Notes: generated by a model from the letters alone, not told the origin. Positions 26,053-36,237 are shown, counted from the stretch's first letter. The stretch is 59,029 nucleotides of DNA from Mesorhizobium loti CJ3sym (GCF_000472785.1 NZ_AXAL01000001.1:1-59029), one strand, 5' to 3'. Translations and numbers: made by a program.

Positions 26053-27093
26053 TCAGGCAGCGGCCGAAACCTTCGCGTCGGTCGCAACTTCCGAGATCGT
26101 CTTCAGGATCTGCGAGGCGATCTGGTAGGGGTCGCCTTGCGAATTCGGGCGACGGTCTTCCAGATAGCCCTTGTAGTCATTCTTGATAAAGGAATGCGGC
26201 ACGCGGATCGACGCACCACGGTCGGCGATGCCGTAGCTGAACTTGTTCCACGGCGCGGTCTCATGCTTGCCGGTCAGACGCTTGTCGTTGTCCGGGCCGT
26301 AGACGGCGATGTGGTCCATCAGGTTCTTGTCGAACTGCGCCATCAGCGATTCGAAATACGCCTTGCCGCCGACTTCGCGCATATAGGAAGTCGAGAAGTT
26401 GGCATGCATGCCCGAGCCGTTCCAGTCGGTGTCACCGAGCGGCTTGCAGTGGAACTCGATGTCGATGCGGTATTTTTCGGTGAGGCGCAGAAGCAGATAG
26501 CGGGCGATCCACATCTGGTCGGCGGCCTTCTTGGAGCCCTTGCCAAAGATCTGGAATTCCCACTGGCCCTTGGCCACTTCGGCGTTGATGCCTTCATGGT
26601 TGATGCCTGCGGCAAGGCAGAGGTCGAGATGGTCTTCGACGATCTGGCGCGCGACATCGCCAACGTTCTTGTAGCCGACGCCGGTGTAGTACGGACCCTG
26701 CGGCGCGGGATAGCCGGTCTCCGGGAAGCCAAGCGGGCGGCCGTCCTTGTAGAAGAAATACTCCTGTTCGAAGCCGAACCAGGCGCCTTCGTCGTCAAGG
26801 ATGGTGGCGCGCTTGTTGGAGGCATGCGGCGTCACACCGTCGGGCATCATGACTTCGCACATGACCAGCACGCCATTTGTGCGGGTCGGGTCCGGATAGG
26901 CCGCGACTGGCTTAAGCACGCAGTCGGAGCTGTGGCCCTCGGCCTGCATGGTGGAGGAACCATCGAAGCCCCACAGCGGCAGCTCTTCGAGGGTGGGGAA
27001 TTCGGCGAATTCCTTGACCTGCGTCTTGCCGCGAAGGTTGGGGACCGGGGTGTACCCATCGAGCCAAATATACTCGAGCTTGTATTTCGTCAT
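26053..27093 (-). CDS. glnII: Glutamine synthetase type II
   Basis: The product has 346 residues. It is the short, eukaryote-like glutamine synthetase of rhizobia and some actinobacteria. Signatures: LPLWGFDGSST, FGFEQEYFFY (metal), INAEVAKGQWEFQI, and DNDKRLTGKHETAPWNKFSYG with DRGASIRVP. It has no adenylylation site, unlike glnA, so control is at transcription and translation. The ATG at 27093 has AGAGG 6 nt upstream; an ORF start 24 nt further up is not supported. A sigma-54 promoter lies 88 nt upstream and gstI diverges beyond it. Confidence 0.95.
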   Translation of the reverse strand: MTKYKLEYIWLDGYTPVPNLRGKTQVKEFAEFPTLEELPLWGFDGSSTMQAEGHSSDCVLKPVAAYPDPTRTNGVLVMCEVMMPDGVTPHASNKRATILDDEGAWFGFEQEYFFYKDGRPLGFPETGYPAPQGPYYTGVGYKNVGDVARQIVEDHLDLCLAAGINHEGINAEVAKGQWEFQIFGKGSKKAADQMWIARYLLLRLTEKYRIDIEFHCKPLGDTDWNGSGMHANFSTSYMREVGGKAYFESLMAQFDKNLMDHIAVYGPDNDKRLTGKHETAPWNKFSYGIADRGASIRVPHSFIKNDYKGYLEDRRPNSQGDPYQIASQILKTISEVATDAKVSAAA

Positions 27094-27180
27094 TCTAGCC
27101 TCTCGTTGCTTGTTCACCGAACACCAAACGGCGTCGACATGCGTCGTCCGTCAGCAGCCGGCGCTGCCGATTCCTAAAAT

Positions 27181-27195
27181 GCAAATCGTGTGCCA
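27181..27195 (-). promoter_or_regulatory. Sigma-54 (-24/-12) promoter of glnII
   Basis: On the minus strand TGGCAC, five bases, then TTGC match the consensus at every conserved base. Transcription would begin near 27170, leaving a leader of about 75 nt before glnII. Confidence 0.88.
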
Positions 27196-27324
27196 CTCCG
27201 GCATTAGCGGGTGCGGCAAAATGGCCGTGATATCGCGCTGAATTTGCTGAGCCGCCTCATCACTGGATCGAGATCGATCAGAGACACAAAATGCACAAAT
27301 CATAGGCAAATGATGATCTTTTCC

Positions 27325-27339
27325 TAGGCATATTGCCTA
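27325..27339. promoter_or_regulatory. Inverted repeat TAGGCA-TAT-TGCCTA in the gstI promoter region
   Basis: A perfect 6-bp-armed repeat lies 70 nt before gstI, with a further TAGGCA at 27303. The spacing of about two helical turns suggests a dimer pair. The binding protein is unknown; NtrC is possible, as it represses gstI in Rhizobium leguminosarum. Confidence 0.45.
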
Positions 27340-27409
27340 AAGGAATCGCAGGACCTATCTTCTTGGAAAGTTGAATCGACAATCTCCTGAAGAAGAAAGG
27401 AGACCGACC

Positions 27410-27601
27410 ATGGAAGTCGCTCTCTCCCGTCCGTCGGCAAAAATTCTGATGTTCCCTCTGGCAGCGCGCAAATCTGCCTCAAATTTAGGCGCCAAGGCGA
27501 AATTCGCGGCAGAGGTCGCTTCGCTGCATAACACGCACGCCGATTTTGACGGTTGGTATCACGAAGCGGCAGTCGAGGAAGAAAATCAGCGCAAGAGCTG
27601 A
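27410..27601 (+). CDS. gstI: GstI, translational inhibitor of glnII
   Basis: The product has 63 residues, starting MEVALSRPSAKILMFPLAAR. Position, direction and length match gstI of Rhizobium leguminosarum, a 63-residue protein divergent from glnII that stops translation of glnII mRNA when nitrogen is plentiful. It is basic in the middle and acidic near the end (AAVEEENQRK). AGGAG lies 7 nt before the ATG. I recognise it by context and length rather than by a domain. Confidence 0.78.
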   Translation: MEVALSRPSAKILMFPLAARKSASNLGAKAKFAAEVASLHNTHADFDGWYHEAAVEEENQRKS

Positions 27602-27626
27602 TCGGCTTCTTCAGGTCTCAGACATG

Positions 27627-27660
27627 AAAAGCCCGGCGTGATTGCTCACGCCGGGCTTTT
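27627..27660. terminator. Bidirectional terminator between gstI and the MFS gene
   Basis: A perfect 14-bp stem (27627-27640 with 27647-27660) has a T run on the plus side and AAAA on the other. Confidence 0.92.
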
Positions 27661-27681
27661 CATTGACCGATGATCCGTAGG

Positions 27682-29571
27682 CTACTCCTTGGAGTGCAGG
27701 TCGGTGCCAAGCGTATCCTTGACGAAGATCATGCCGATGACGAGCGTGAACGCCGCGATCACCACCGGGTACCAAAGGCCGTAGTAAATGTCGCCCTTAT
27801 AGGCACTGAGCGCGAACACCGTCGCCGGCAGCAAACCACCGAACCAACCGTTCCCGATGTGATAGGGCAGAGACATACCGGTATAGCGGATACGGGTCGG
27901 GAACATTTCGACCAGAATCGCCGCGATCGGCCCATAGACCATGGTCACGAAAAGGATCAGGACGAACAGGATGCCGATCGTCATCGGCCAGTTGATCCCG
28001 GCCGGGTCAGCGAACATGGCAAAGGCGCCGCCACCCGGTATGTTGTAGACGGTGACCTCGGGCGCGCCCGCTGCCTCGTCAGCGGTCAAGAGCTTGTCCT
28101 TGACCGCCTGGTCGGTCGGCACCGCTGCCTTTTCGCCACTGCGGATCGCGGCTGCGTCGAGCTTGAGTTCAGGATTGGCAGCGACAAAGGCATCGAGTTT
28201 CTGATCCGCAACCTTGATCGCCGCGCGCTTCAGCGGATAACCGCCGTCCTGCAGGGACATGTTGACGGCCTTGACGAAGGCCGCGTCCTTGGCCTTGGCC
28301 TGATCACCGGCGGCGACCGCATCGTAGGATGCCACCGTCTCTGTACCGATCTTGACCGACGCAGCCGTCCCGGCCGGAGCCGTCGACAACACGTCGTACG
28401 GCACCGAGTTCTTGGTCAGGAATGAGGTCGCAATGTCGCAGGACGTCGTGAACTTGGCGGTGCCGACCGGGTTGAACTGGAACTTGCAGTCACCTGGCGC
28501 GGCGGTCACAGTCGCACGCGTGTTCTTCTGGGCGTTGGCGAGCGCTGGGTTGGCGGCCCAGGTCAGCGCCTTGAACAGCGGAAAGGTGCAGACGATCGCC
28601 AAGGCGAGACCCGCCATAATGATCGGCTTGCGGCCGATCTTGTCGGAAAGCCAACCGAAGACGACGAAGAAGATCGAACCGAGGGCGAGCGCGATGGCGA
28701 TCATGATGTTGACCGACTGCGCGTCGACCTTGAGCACGTTCTGCAGAAAGAACAGCGCGTAGAACTGGCCATTGTACCAGACCACGGCCTGACCTGCGGT
28801 GAGACCGAGGAGCGCCAGGATCGCGATCTTGGCATTCTTCCACTGGCCAAAGGCTTCCGAGAGCGGCGCCTTCGAACCCTTGCCTTCGTCCTTCATCTTC
28901 TGAAACGTCGGAGACTCGGAGAGAGACAGGCGGATCCAGACTGACACGGCGAGCAGCAAGAAGGAAACGATGAAGGGAATGCGCCAACCCCAGGCGGCGT
29001 AGGTTTCCTTGCTCAGCGACGCCTGCACGATCAAGATGACGATCAGCGACAGGAAAAGGCCGAGTGTCGCCGTCGTCTGGATCCATGATGTATAGAACCC
29101 GCGGCGATCGTTAGGTGCATGCTCGGCCACATAGGTCGCAGCACCGCCATATTCACCGCCGAGCGCCAACCCCTGCAGCATGCGCAAGATGATCAGGATC
29201 ACTGGAGCGGCAATACCCCAGCTTGCATAACCAGGCAGCAGGCCGACCAGGAAGGTCGACAGGCCCATGATCGACATGGTGACGAGGAACGTATATTTGC
29301 GACCGACAAGGTCGCCGATACGGCCGAACAGCAGCGCGCCGAACGGGCGCACCAGGAAGCCGGCGGCGAAAGCCAGCAGGGCGAAGATGTTTCGCGTCGC
29401 TTCGGGAATGGTCGGACTGAAGAAGGTCGAACCAATGAATACTGCCAGCGAGCCGTAGAGATAGAAGTCGTACCATTCGAAAACGGTGCCGAGCGAGGAA
29501 GCGAAGATGACCTTCTTCTCCTCTCGCGTCATGCCGCGGCTTGCTCCGCCGGCGGTTGATGCAATTGCCAT
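27682..29571 (-). CDS. MFS transporter (MHS family) with a large extra-membrane insertion
   Basis: The product has 629 residues, about 190 more than usual. The core is the metabolite:H+ symporter family: SLGTVFEWYDFYLYG in TMS1, GRIGDLVGRKYTF and SWGWRIPF-like AAWGWRIPF, and FGWLSDKIGRKP in the second half. Residues about 340-527 form an insertion after the ninth or so membrane helix, hydrophilic, Ala- and Lys-rich, with Cys362 and Cys378 that could pair; by topology it lies on the periplasmic side. The transported substrate, probably an organic acid or betaine, is open. GGAGG precedes the ATG; longer frames lack a site. Confidence 0.88.
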   Translation of the reverse strand: MAIASTAGGASRGMTREEKKVIFASSLGTVFEWYDFYLYGSLAVFIGSTFFSPTIPEATRNIFALLAFAAGFLVRPFGALLFGRIGDLVGRKYTFLVTMSIMGLSTFLVGLLPGYASWGIAAPVILIILRMLQGLALGGEYGGAATYVAEHAPNDRRGFYTSWIQTTATLGLFLSLIVILIVQASLSKETYAAWGWRIPFIVSFLLLAVSVWIRLSLSESPTFQKMKDEGKGSKAPLSEAFGQWKNAKIAILALLGLTAGQAVVWYNGQFYALFFLQNVLKVDAQSVNIMIAIALALGSIFFVVFGWLSDKIGRKPIIMAGLALAIVCTFPLFKALTWAANPALANAQKNTRATVTAAPGDCKFQFNPVGTAKFTTSCDIATSFLTKNSVPYDVLSTAPAGTAASVKIGTETVASYDAVAAGDQAKAKDAAFVKAVNMSLQDGGYPLKRAAIKVADQKLDAFVAANPELKLDAAAIRSGEKAAVPTDQAVKDKLLTADEAAGAPEVTVYNIPGGGAFAMFADPAGINWPMTIGILFVLILFVTMVYGPIAAILVEMFPTRIRYTGMSLPYHIGNGWFGGLLPATVFALSAYKGDIYYGLWYPVVIAAFTLVIGMIFVKDTLGTDLHSKE

Positions 29572-29749
29572 TGAGTTGTCCTCCCGTGAGACCCTGTCCT
29601 CGATGCCAGGCAAAATCCGCGCTCTCCTCCGAACGCGGACTCGAAATGCCGAGCCATCACGGAAAAAATGACAGAAAGCGCCCGCCAACGGCAGAGCGAC
29701 AATGGGATTATGACTTTGGTATTAGGTGCAGTGCGGCAAGGGCCTGAGG

Positions 29750-30541
29750 TCAGACCTTGAGCGCTTCCAGAAGGCCAACTGCAGCCATCATGTCGCGCTT
29801 GCGGTATGCACGGCGCGCGACGGCTTCGGCGTCCTGCCCCCACTGCTCGATCTGCCAGTCCTCGTCGACATGACCGGCGGCCCAGGCCGCTTCCGCGTCC
29901 AGCTCGCCCGTATCGACGGCGAGTGCCAGCAGTGCCGAACCGGTCAGCGACGTCATGACGTGGATGGCGGCCAGACGCAGCGGCTCGGCGCGCTGGCTGA
30001 GATGGACGCCCAGCACCGCAATGGTTTCGCGCGGCTGCTCGACATGAATGACCCCCTCGGCAAGGTTGAAGCGCGCCCCGAGTGCGGCACGCGCCCAATC
30101 GATGACCGGATCCCAGTGCTCGTTCTGCCGCTCAACCAGCCCTTGCGGCGCATCCGTGCGGTAACAGAGCAGATCGGACGAGGCAAAGCGCAGTATGTCT
30201 TCCAGCACCGCCTGCGGATCGCTGGCGACGCCATCGATGGCGGTATTGACCAGGCGCATCACCGGCATCGACACCGGATTGATCGTCTCGCCCTGCTCGG
30301 CGAACTCGTTTGCAACCAGCGTTGCAGCCGCTTCGGTCGGCAGCGCCAGCAGCGCCTTGCCCGGCGTGCGCACAGGCTTGCCGTCGAGATGCACGGCAAA
30401 ACCGCCTTCCACCGGCGCAACCGAAACGGTCTTGTAGAAGCGCTTGGGCAGCGGTGTCTTCATCTGGATCTGGGCGCGACGCACCGGATCCGGATCGGAA
30501 AGATACTTGCCCGCTTCGAGGTCTTGGAGGATGTCACGCAT
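29750..30541 (-). CDS. ATP12-type F1-ATPase assembly chaperone
   Basis: The product has 263 residues. The segments RFYKTVSVAPVEGGFAVHLDGKPVRTPGKALL, DLLCYRTDAPQGLVERQNEHWDPVIDWA and LTGSALLALAVDTGEL identify ATP12, which in mitochondria and alphaproteobacteria helps fold the F1 alpha subunit. The ATG at 30541 starts MRDILQDLEAGKYLSDPDP. It follows the EamA transporter gene by only 12 nt, so the two are cotranscribed. Confidence 0.9.
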   Translation of the reverse strand: MRDILQDLEAGKYLSDPDPVRRAQIQMKTPLPKRFYKTVSVAPVEGGFAVHLDGKPVRTPGKALLALPTEAAATLVANEFAEQGETINPVSMPVMRLVNTAIDGVASDPQAVLEDILRFASSDLLCYRTDAPQGLVERQNEHWDPVIDWARAALGARFNLAEGVIHVEQPRETIAVLGVHLSQRAEPLRLAAIHVMTSLTGSALLALAVDTGELDAEAAWAAGHVDEDWQIEQWGQDAEAVARRAYRKRDMMAAVGLLEALKV

Positions 30542-30553
30542 GAAGAACCTCAC

Positions 30554-31471
30554 TCACACCGGGGTCAGCTTGCGAGCCGACCGGTTGACGATGATCAGGC
30601 CCGCCGCAATCAAGCCAAGTGCCAGGAAAATGCGAATGGTCAGCGGCTCGTTCAAGATGATCGCGCCGCACAAAACACCGAAAACCGGCGACAGGAACGT
30701 GAAGCTGGACAGGCCGGAGGCCGGATAGCGGCGCAGCAGCCAGAACCACAGGACATAGGTGAAGGCAACGATAAAGATCGCCTGGAACAGCAGGGCCGAC
30801 GTAGCCAACAGCGTGGGATCGCGAACTGGCGGACCGGCAAGAGGCATCACCAGCATACCAACGACCGCCGCGCCCGCGAGCTGGTAGAGCAGCAGTTTTT
30901 CGGCACTCGCCTCAACCAGTTTCGATCGCTTGATGAGGATATTGGTCAGCGCCCAGAAAAACCCGGAGCCAAGGCTCAGCAAGTCGCCAAACAGCATGTC
31001 GCCGCTGTCGCCGAGCTTATCCGAAAAGACGGCCGCAAGGCCGGCGAAGGCCAGCAGCAGGCCAAGGAACTTGCGCAAGGTGATCTGTTCGCCAAGCAGG
31101 AAGTGACCGCCAACCAGCATCCAGAACGGCATTGTGTTGACCAGCAGCGTGTTGCGGGCAACGGTCGTGTGCTCCAGGCCGACATAGAGGCAAAGGAACT
31201 CGATGCCGAAAAGCACGCCAACCAGGATGCCGGCCAGCAATGTGCCATCGCGCGTGAACAGCGCGATGCCGCGCCAGCGGCACCAGAGGAAGACGCAGAA
31301 GCCGCCGATGACCGAGCGCGCGATCGACAGGAAGACCGGGTCGTAGCCGATGTAGGAGATTTTCGCGGCGACGTAGTTCAGGCCCCAGGAAAAGGTCAGG
31401 CCGACCATGATGGCGGCGGCGGCCATGTCGACTGTGTCGCGCCGATCGAGCGCGTCGGCGGCGCCGCTCAA
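30554..31471 (-). CDS. EamA/DMT-family transporter
   Basis: The product has about 305 residues with ten predicted membrane helices in two EamA repeats, an inner-membrane exporter of metabolites. The repeats begin AAAIMVGLTFSWGLNYVAAK and LLSLGSGFFWALTNILIK. The start is uncertain: TTG at 31471 has an excellent GGAGG 7 nt upstream and overlaps the rluC stop region, while the ATG at 31426 has none. I chose the TTG. The substrate is not evident. Confidence 0.83.
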   Translation of the reverse strand: MSGAADALDRRDTVDMAAAAIMVGLTFSWGLNYVAAKISYIGYDPVFLSIARSVIGGFCVFLWCRWRGIALFTRDGTLLAGILVGVLFGIEFLCLYVGLEHTTVARNTLLVNTMPFWMLVGGHFLLGEQITLRKFLGLLLAFAGLAAVFSDKLGDSGDMLFGDLLSLGSGFFWALTNILIKRSKLVEASAEKLLLYQLAGAAVVGMLVMPLAGPPVRDPTLLATSALLFQAIFIVAFTYVLWFWLLRRYPASGLSSFTFLSPVFGVLCGAIILNEPLTIRIFLALGLIAAGLIIVNRSARKLTPV

Positions 31472-31473
31472 GA

Positions 31474-32454
31474 TCAATCCTCCGCGCTGGCGTCGTCGAA
31501 GCCGATCAGGTTCCAGCTCTGGCGCATATGCGGCGGCATCGGCGCGGTGACATCGATGACGCCCTTGTCGGGATGCGGAATGATGATGCGGCGCGCATGC
31601 AGATGCAGGCGGTTCTGAATGCCACCAGGGAAATCCCAGTTGGTGTCGGCCTCGAAATATTTCGGGTCGCCGAGGATCGGACAACCAATATAGGCGGCAT
31701 GAACGCGAAGCTGGTGGGTGCGGCCCGTATAAGGCTCCATTTCCAGCCAAGTCATGGTCTGCGCCGCCTGCTCGATGATGCGGTAGTAGGACACGGCATG
31801 GTCGGCGCCTTTTTCACCATGCGCGGCCACACGCACGCGATCGCCGTCCTCGGTCGGCTCCTTGATCAACCAGGTCGAAATCTTGTCCTCGCGCTTGGGC
31901 GGCACGCCTTTGACCAAGGCCCAGTAGGTCTTCTTGGTCTCGCGGGCGCGAAATGACTCGGAAAGCTTCATGGCGGCAAGCCGGGTGCGCGCGACGACCA
32001 GCACGCCCGACGTGTCGCGATCGAGCCGGTGGACCAGCCGCGGCTTCTCGCCCTTCGGGCTGCGCCAGGCTTCCAGCATGTCGTCGACATTGCGGGTGAC
32101 GCCGGAACCGCCCTGCACCGCAAGGCCTGCCGGCTTGTTGAAGACGAAAACCTTCGGGTCTTCATGAATCAGCATTTTCGCCAGAACGTCGGCATCGCCC
32201 TGATTGCGGATCGAGTGGCCGGTCAGCGCGCTCTCGCCCTTCTTGTCCACCTCGAGCGGCGGAACACGGACCACCTGGCCAGGCTCGACGCGGCTGTCGG
32301 CCTTGACCCGGCCGCCATCGACGCGGATCTGGCCGGAGCGCAGCAGCTTCTGCAGGTGTCCGAAGCCGAGGCCCGGGAAATGGGTCTTGAACCAGCGATC
32401 GAGCCGCATGCCCGCCTCGCCGGCTTCCACCGTGATCTGTTCAACGCCTGCCAT
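31474..32454 (-). CDS. rluC: RluC/RluD-family pseudouridine synthase
   Basis: The product has 326 residues. The N-terminal S4 domain (RLDRWFKTHFPGLGFGHLQKLLRSGQIRVDG) binds RNA. The catalytic domain has PRLVHRLDRDTSGVLVVART with the essential Asp in RLDRDTSG, and later GRTHQLRVHAAYIGCPILGDPKY. It changes uridine to pseudouridine in 23S rRNA. The RluC subgroup is the best guess, but RluD or RluA-like variants are possible. The EamA gene starts within a few bases of its stop. Confidence 0.88.
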   Translation of the reverse strand: MAGVEQITVEAGEAGMRLDRWFKTHFPGLGFGHLQKLLRSGQIRVDGGRVKADSRVEPGQVVRVPPLEVDKKGESALTGHSIRNQGDADVLAKMLIHEDPKVFVFNKPAGLAVQGGSGVTRNVDDMLEAWRSPKGEKPRLVHRLDRDTSGVLVVARTRLAAMKLSESFRARETKKTYWALVKGVPPKREDKISTWLIKEPTEDGDRVRVAAHGEKGADHAVSYYRIIEQAAQTMTWLEMEPYTGRTHQLRVHAAYIGCPILGDPKYFEADTNWDFPGGIQNRLHLHARRIIIPHPDKGVIDVTAPMPPHMRQSWNLIGFDDASAED

Positions 32455-32514
32455 TTTGTCTTCGCGTATCCGTTTCCGAGCACGGTTTTGCCCGCACTTT
32501 GCGCGGCAATAGCA

Positions 32515-32889
32515 CTAAGGCAGGCTTCTTGCGAGCCAAAGTCCCAGAAACAGGGCGATAATGGCGCCAATAACACTGGCCAGCGCGTATCCAAATGCCG
32601 GCAGCGTGGCTCCCCTCTCCCACAGCGTCGCGAAATCGAGCGAAAAGGCCGAAAACGTGGTGAAGCCGCCAAGGATGCCGGTGGCGACGAACAACCTGAG
32701 CTCGTTCGAACCGCCACGGCGCATCAGCGTGGCGATGAACAGGCCCATGGCAAAGGAGCCGACGATATTGATGGCGATCGTGCCCCAGGGATAATTGGGG
32801 CCGAAAAGGCGCAGTGCACCCATATTGGTGAGATGACGAATGCCGGCGCCGATGCCGCCGCCGACGACCACGAGAAGCAGATTGAACAT
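32515..32889 (-). CDS. crcB: Fluoride channel CrcB
   Basis: The product has 124 residues with four membrane helices. GGGIGAGIRH, NIVGSFAMG and GGFTTFSAFSLD are the family signatures, the last lining the fluoride path. It works as a dimer that lets fluoride out of the cell. The ATG at 32889 starts MFNLLLVVVGGG. No fluoride riboswitch is visible in the 32 nt between it and the DUF779 gene. Its membership of the rluC transcript is likely. Confidence 0.93.
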   Translation of the reverse strand: MFNLLLVVVGGGIGAGIRHLTNMGALRLFGPNYPWGTIAINIVGSFAMGLFIATLMRRGGSNELRLFVATGILGGFTTFSAFSLDFATLWERGATLPAFGYALASVIGAIIALFLGLWLARSLP

Positions 32890-32921
32890 TGTCGTTTTCT
32901 GCCCCTGCCGGGGCAGTGGCG

Positions 32922-33290
32922 TCAATCCCCTGACGGCGCTCCCGGAATTGCACAGACGGTCGAGCGCGTCAGGAATCGCCGCTCACGACCGTTGTCGAGC
33001 GAGAACATGCCGCCCCTGCCCGGCACCACGTCGATGATGAGGTCGGTGTGCTTCCAAACCTCAAACTGCGAAGAACTGATATAGACCGGCGTCTCGCCGA
33101 TCTCACCCAGCATCACATCATTGTCGCCGACGATAAAATCGTTCTGGGGACAGCACATCGGCGAGGAGCCGTCGCAGCAACCACCCGACTGGTGGAACAG
33201 CACCGGACCGTGATCGGCGATGATTTCTGCCAGAAAAGCCCTGGCCTCCGGCGTCGCCGAGACTTTTCCGAGGGAAGCCTTGTCGAGCAT
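32922..33290 (-). CDS. DUF779 protein linked to aldehyde dehydrogenase
   Basis: The product has 122 residues. GPVLFHQSGGCCDGSSPMCC is the DUF779 signature, a Cys-rich segment likely to bind metal. Genes of this family nearly always sit beside an aldehyde dehydrogenase, as here, but the function is unknown. AAGGAGG precedes the ATG. The gap of 106 nt to the dehydrogenase stop suggests cotranscription. Confidence 0.87.
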   Translation of the reverse strand: MLDKASLGKVSATPEARAFLAEIIADHGPVLFHQSGGCCDGSSPMCCPQNDFIVGDNDVMLGEIGETPVYISSSQFEVWKHTDLIIDVVPGRGGMFSLDNGRERRFLTRSTVCAIPGAPSGD

Positions 33291-33396
33291 GCCGTCCTCC
33301 TTCGTGAATGGATCAAGTCGAGGCCCGTGAGCCTCGCCTTCCAAGTGGAGCGCGCATGATCCCTCGGAAAGGATCATGCGCTGCCTCGGGAGGCTC

Positions 33397-34914
<1,518 letters not shown>

Positions 34915-35016
34915 CGTCTTCCTCCCAAGAAGCAGCGCCACGGAATGTGACGCGTCTTCTGTGAACAGTTGCCGATGGTATCCGGCTTGTCAGCCTGGCC
35001 GGCCACTCGCCGTGGC

Positions 35017-35042
35017 CGACTGTCGCAGATCTGCGACAGTCG
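35017..35042. promoter_or_regulatory. 26-bp perfect palindrome upstream of the aldehyde dehydrogenase
   Basis: The left half reads CGACTGTCGCAGA and the right half is its exact complement. The core TGTCGCA / TGCGACA is of the form I would expect for an AcoR-type regulator with a Fis helix-turn-helix. It sits between the regulator remnant and the dehydrogenase. Confidence 0.75.
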
Positions 35043-35055
35043 TGAACCGGAAAGC

Positions 35056-35688
35056 TCAGTGCGGTCGGCGAATGCCGAAACGGGCAAGCTTGCGGTGCAA
35101 GGTCGCCCGCGAAATTCCGAGACTGCCGGCCGCCGCCGAGACATTGCCTTCGGCGCGCGCCATGGCGCGCTGCACCACGCCACGCTCGGCTTCATCCAGG
35201 TCTTCAGTTGCCTTGGCCGAGCCGCCGAGGATGTCGACGGCAGGCAGGCCCTTGGCCAAGGCCTGCTGTGTGATCCCAAGACCAAGGCGCGCCGAACGCG
35301 TTGCGCCGACCACCAGATCGTCGGCATCGACGGCGATCAATGCGCTGGCGCTGCGTTCGGCGACTGGCGCCAGCAATATCCTGGCATTGGAATATGTCAG
35401 CCGAAAATTCTCGGCCTCGATGCGACGCGCGGCATCGCCCACGGCCATGGCGATCAGGTTGACGAAGCCCTCGGTCAGGTCCGACCGGCAGGATGAAACA
35501 TCGAGCGCAGCGGCCAGATTGCCTTCGTGATCGTAAATCGGCGCGGTGGTGCAACTGAGCAGTGTGTTGCGCGAGAAAAAATGCTGGTCGCGATGGATGG
35601 TGAGCGCGCGCTGGTCGGCAAGACAGGTGCCGATGCCGTTGGTGCCTTCGGAATCTTCACTCCAGACCGTGCCCGTATGCCGCTACTC
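35056..35688 (-). pseudogene. AcoR-type (GAF + Fis HTH) regulator, 5' end missing
   Basis: The frame can be followed upstream beyond the first Met to TGTVWSEDSEGTNGIGTCLAD, then RDQHFFSRNTLLSC and ALDVSSCRSDLTEGFV, the GAF sensor domain of AcoR-type regulators. It ends in a Fis-type helix-turn-helix (AEGNVSAAAGSLGISRATLHRKL). There is no AAA+ ATPase domain between them, so this is the short subgroup. The first 80-120 residues are absent, with a stop codon at 35683-35685. Beyond it the DNA is homologous to a membrane glycosyltransferase gene. A short product from ATG 35448 is possible but would lack most of the sensor. Confidence 0.78.
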
Positions 35689-36212
35689 ACCGGTTCCCGG
35701 GTGAGGAATTCTGGTTTCCAGAGATAGTAGGTCGCGGCGGCGAGCGCGAGGCAACCGGCAATGTCCGGCAGCCCACGCAGCGTCGGCGCCCAGAACGGCG
35801 TATAGAGAAAGGCCGCGATCCAGACGGCAAGCAAAGTTCGCGATGAAGGAGCCTCGGAAACCGCCTCCATATGGCTCATTCTTCCCATGAAAAGAGCCGT
35901 GGGAATGAGGTAAACCGTGACGATCCCGGCGATGTATGAAAGCCTTGAACCGCCGAAACCGAGGTGAAACGGCATCAGCGGCGCCAGGATCAAATCTTCC
36001 GTCGCGATGGAAGTTTTCAATTGGCCGAGCCACAGAACGGGACTCGCGGCCAGGAGCGCGCCCTGTTCGTTGAACCTGTCGAAATAGCCGGCGAAATCCC
36101 AATAATAAACGGCGTCTTCGAGATTGAGGTAGATCGCAGTCAACGCTGCGCCAAGCAGCGCGCTGACGATGTAAATTCCCGACCAGAACCCGAAGACCTT
36201 GTTCTTTGTCAC
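35686..36212 (-). pseudogene. 5' fragment of a glycosyltransferase-like membrane protein
   Basis: About 170 residues beginning VTKNKVFGFWSGIYIVSALLG match the N-terminal third of the complete gene next to it, including YYWDFAGYFDRFNEQG and ATLRG-like APTLRGLPDIAGCLAL. The match ends after FLTREPV, where the frame runs into the antisense-free regulator remnant and closes at 35475. The GTG start context is the same in both copies. It lies 25 nt after the stop of the complete copy. Confidence 0.75.
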
Positions 36213-36237
36213 TCGAGGCCGCCACCCGCTCGAACCG

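Larger units (their letters stand above)
27094..27409. other. Shared control region of glnII and gstI
   Basis: This 316-nt stretch holds the glnII sigma-54 promoter (27181-27195), a possible NtrC site near 27292-27308 (TGCAC, then GGCA at the matching distance) and the inverted repeat TAGGCA-TAT-TGCCTA at 27325-27339. A direct copy of TAGGCA lies 22 nt before the latter. No gene is seen in it. Confidence 0.7.

Noticed and set aside
26029..27177. 382-residue plus-strand frame
   Set aside because: It is antisense to glnII and has no recognisable motif.
29726..31618. 630-residue plus-strand frame
   Set aside because: It runs antisense to the ATP12 and EamA genes. It is rich in Gln, Arg and His, as expected for a shadow in GC-rich DNA.
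32890..32921. Possible fluoride riboswitch before crcB
   Set aside because: The 32-nt gap is too short and lacks the conserved pattern.
34915..35016. Sigma-54 promoter for the aldehyde dehydrogenase
   Set aside because: No GG/GC pair at the right spacing was found, and the regulator lacks the AAA+ domain needed for sigma-54.
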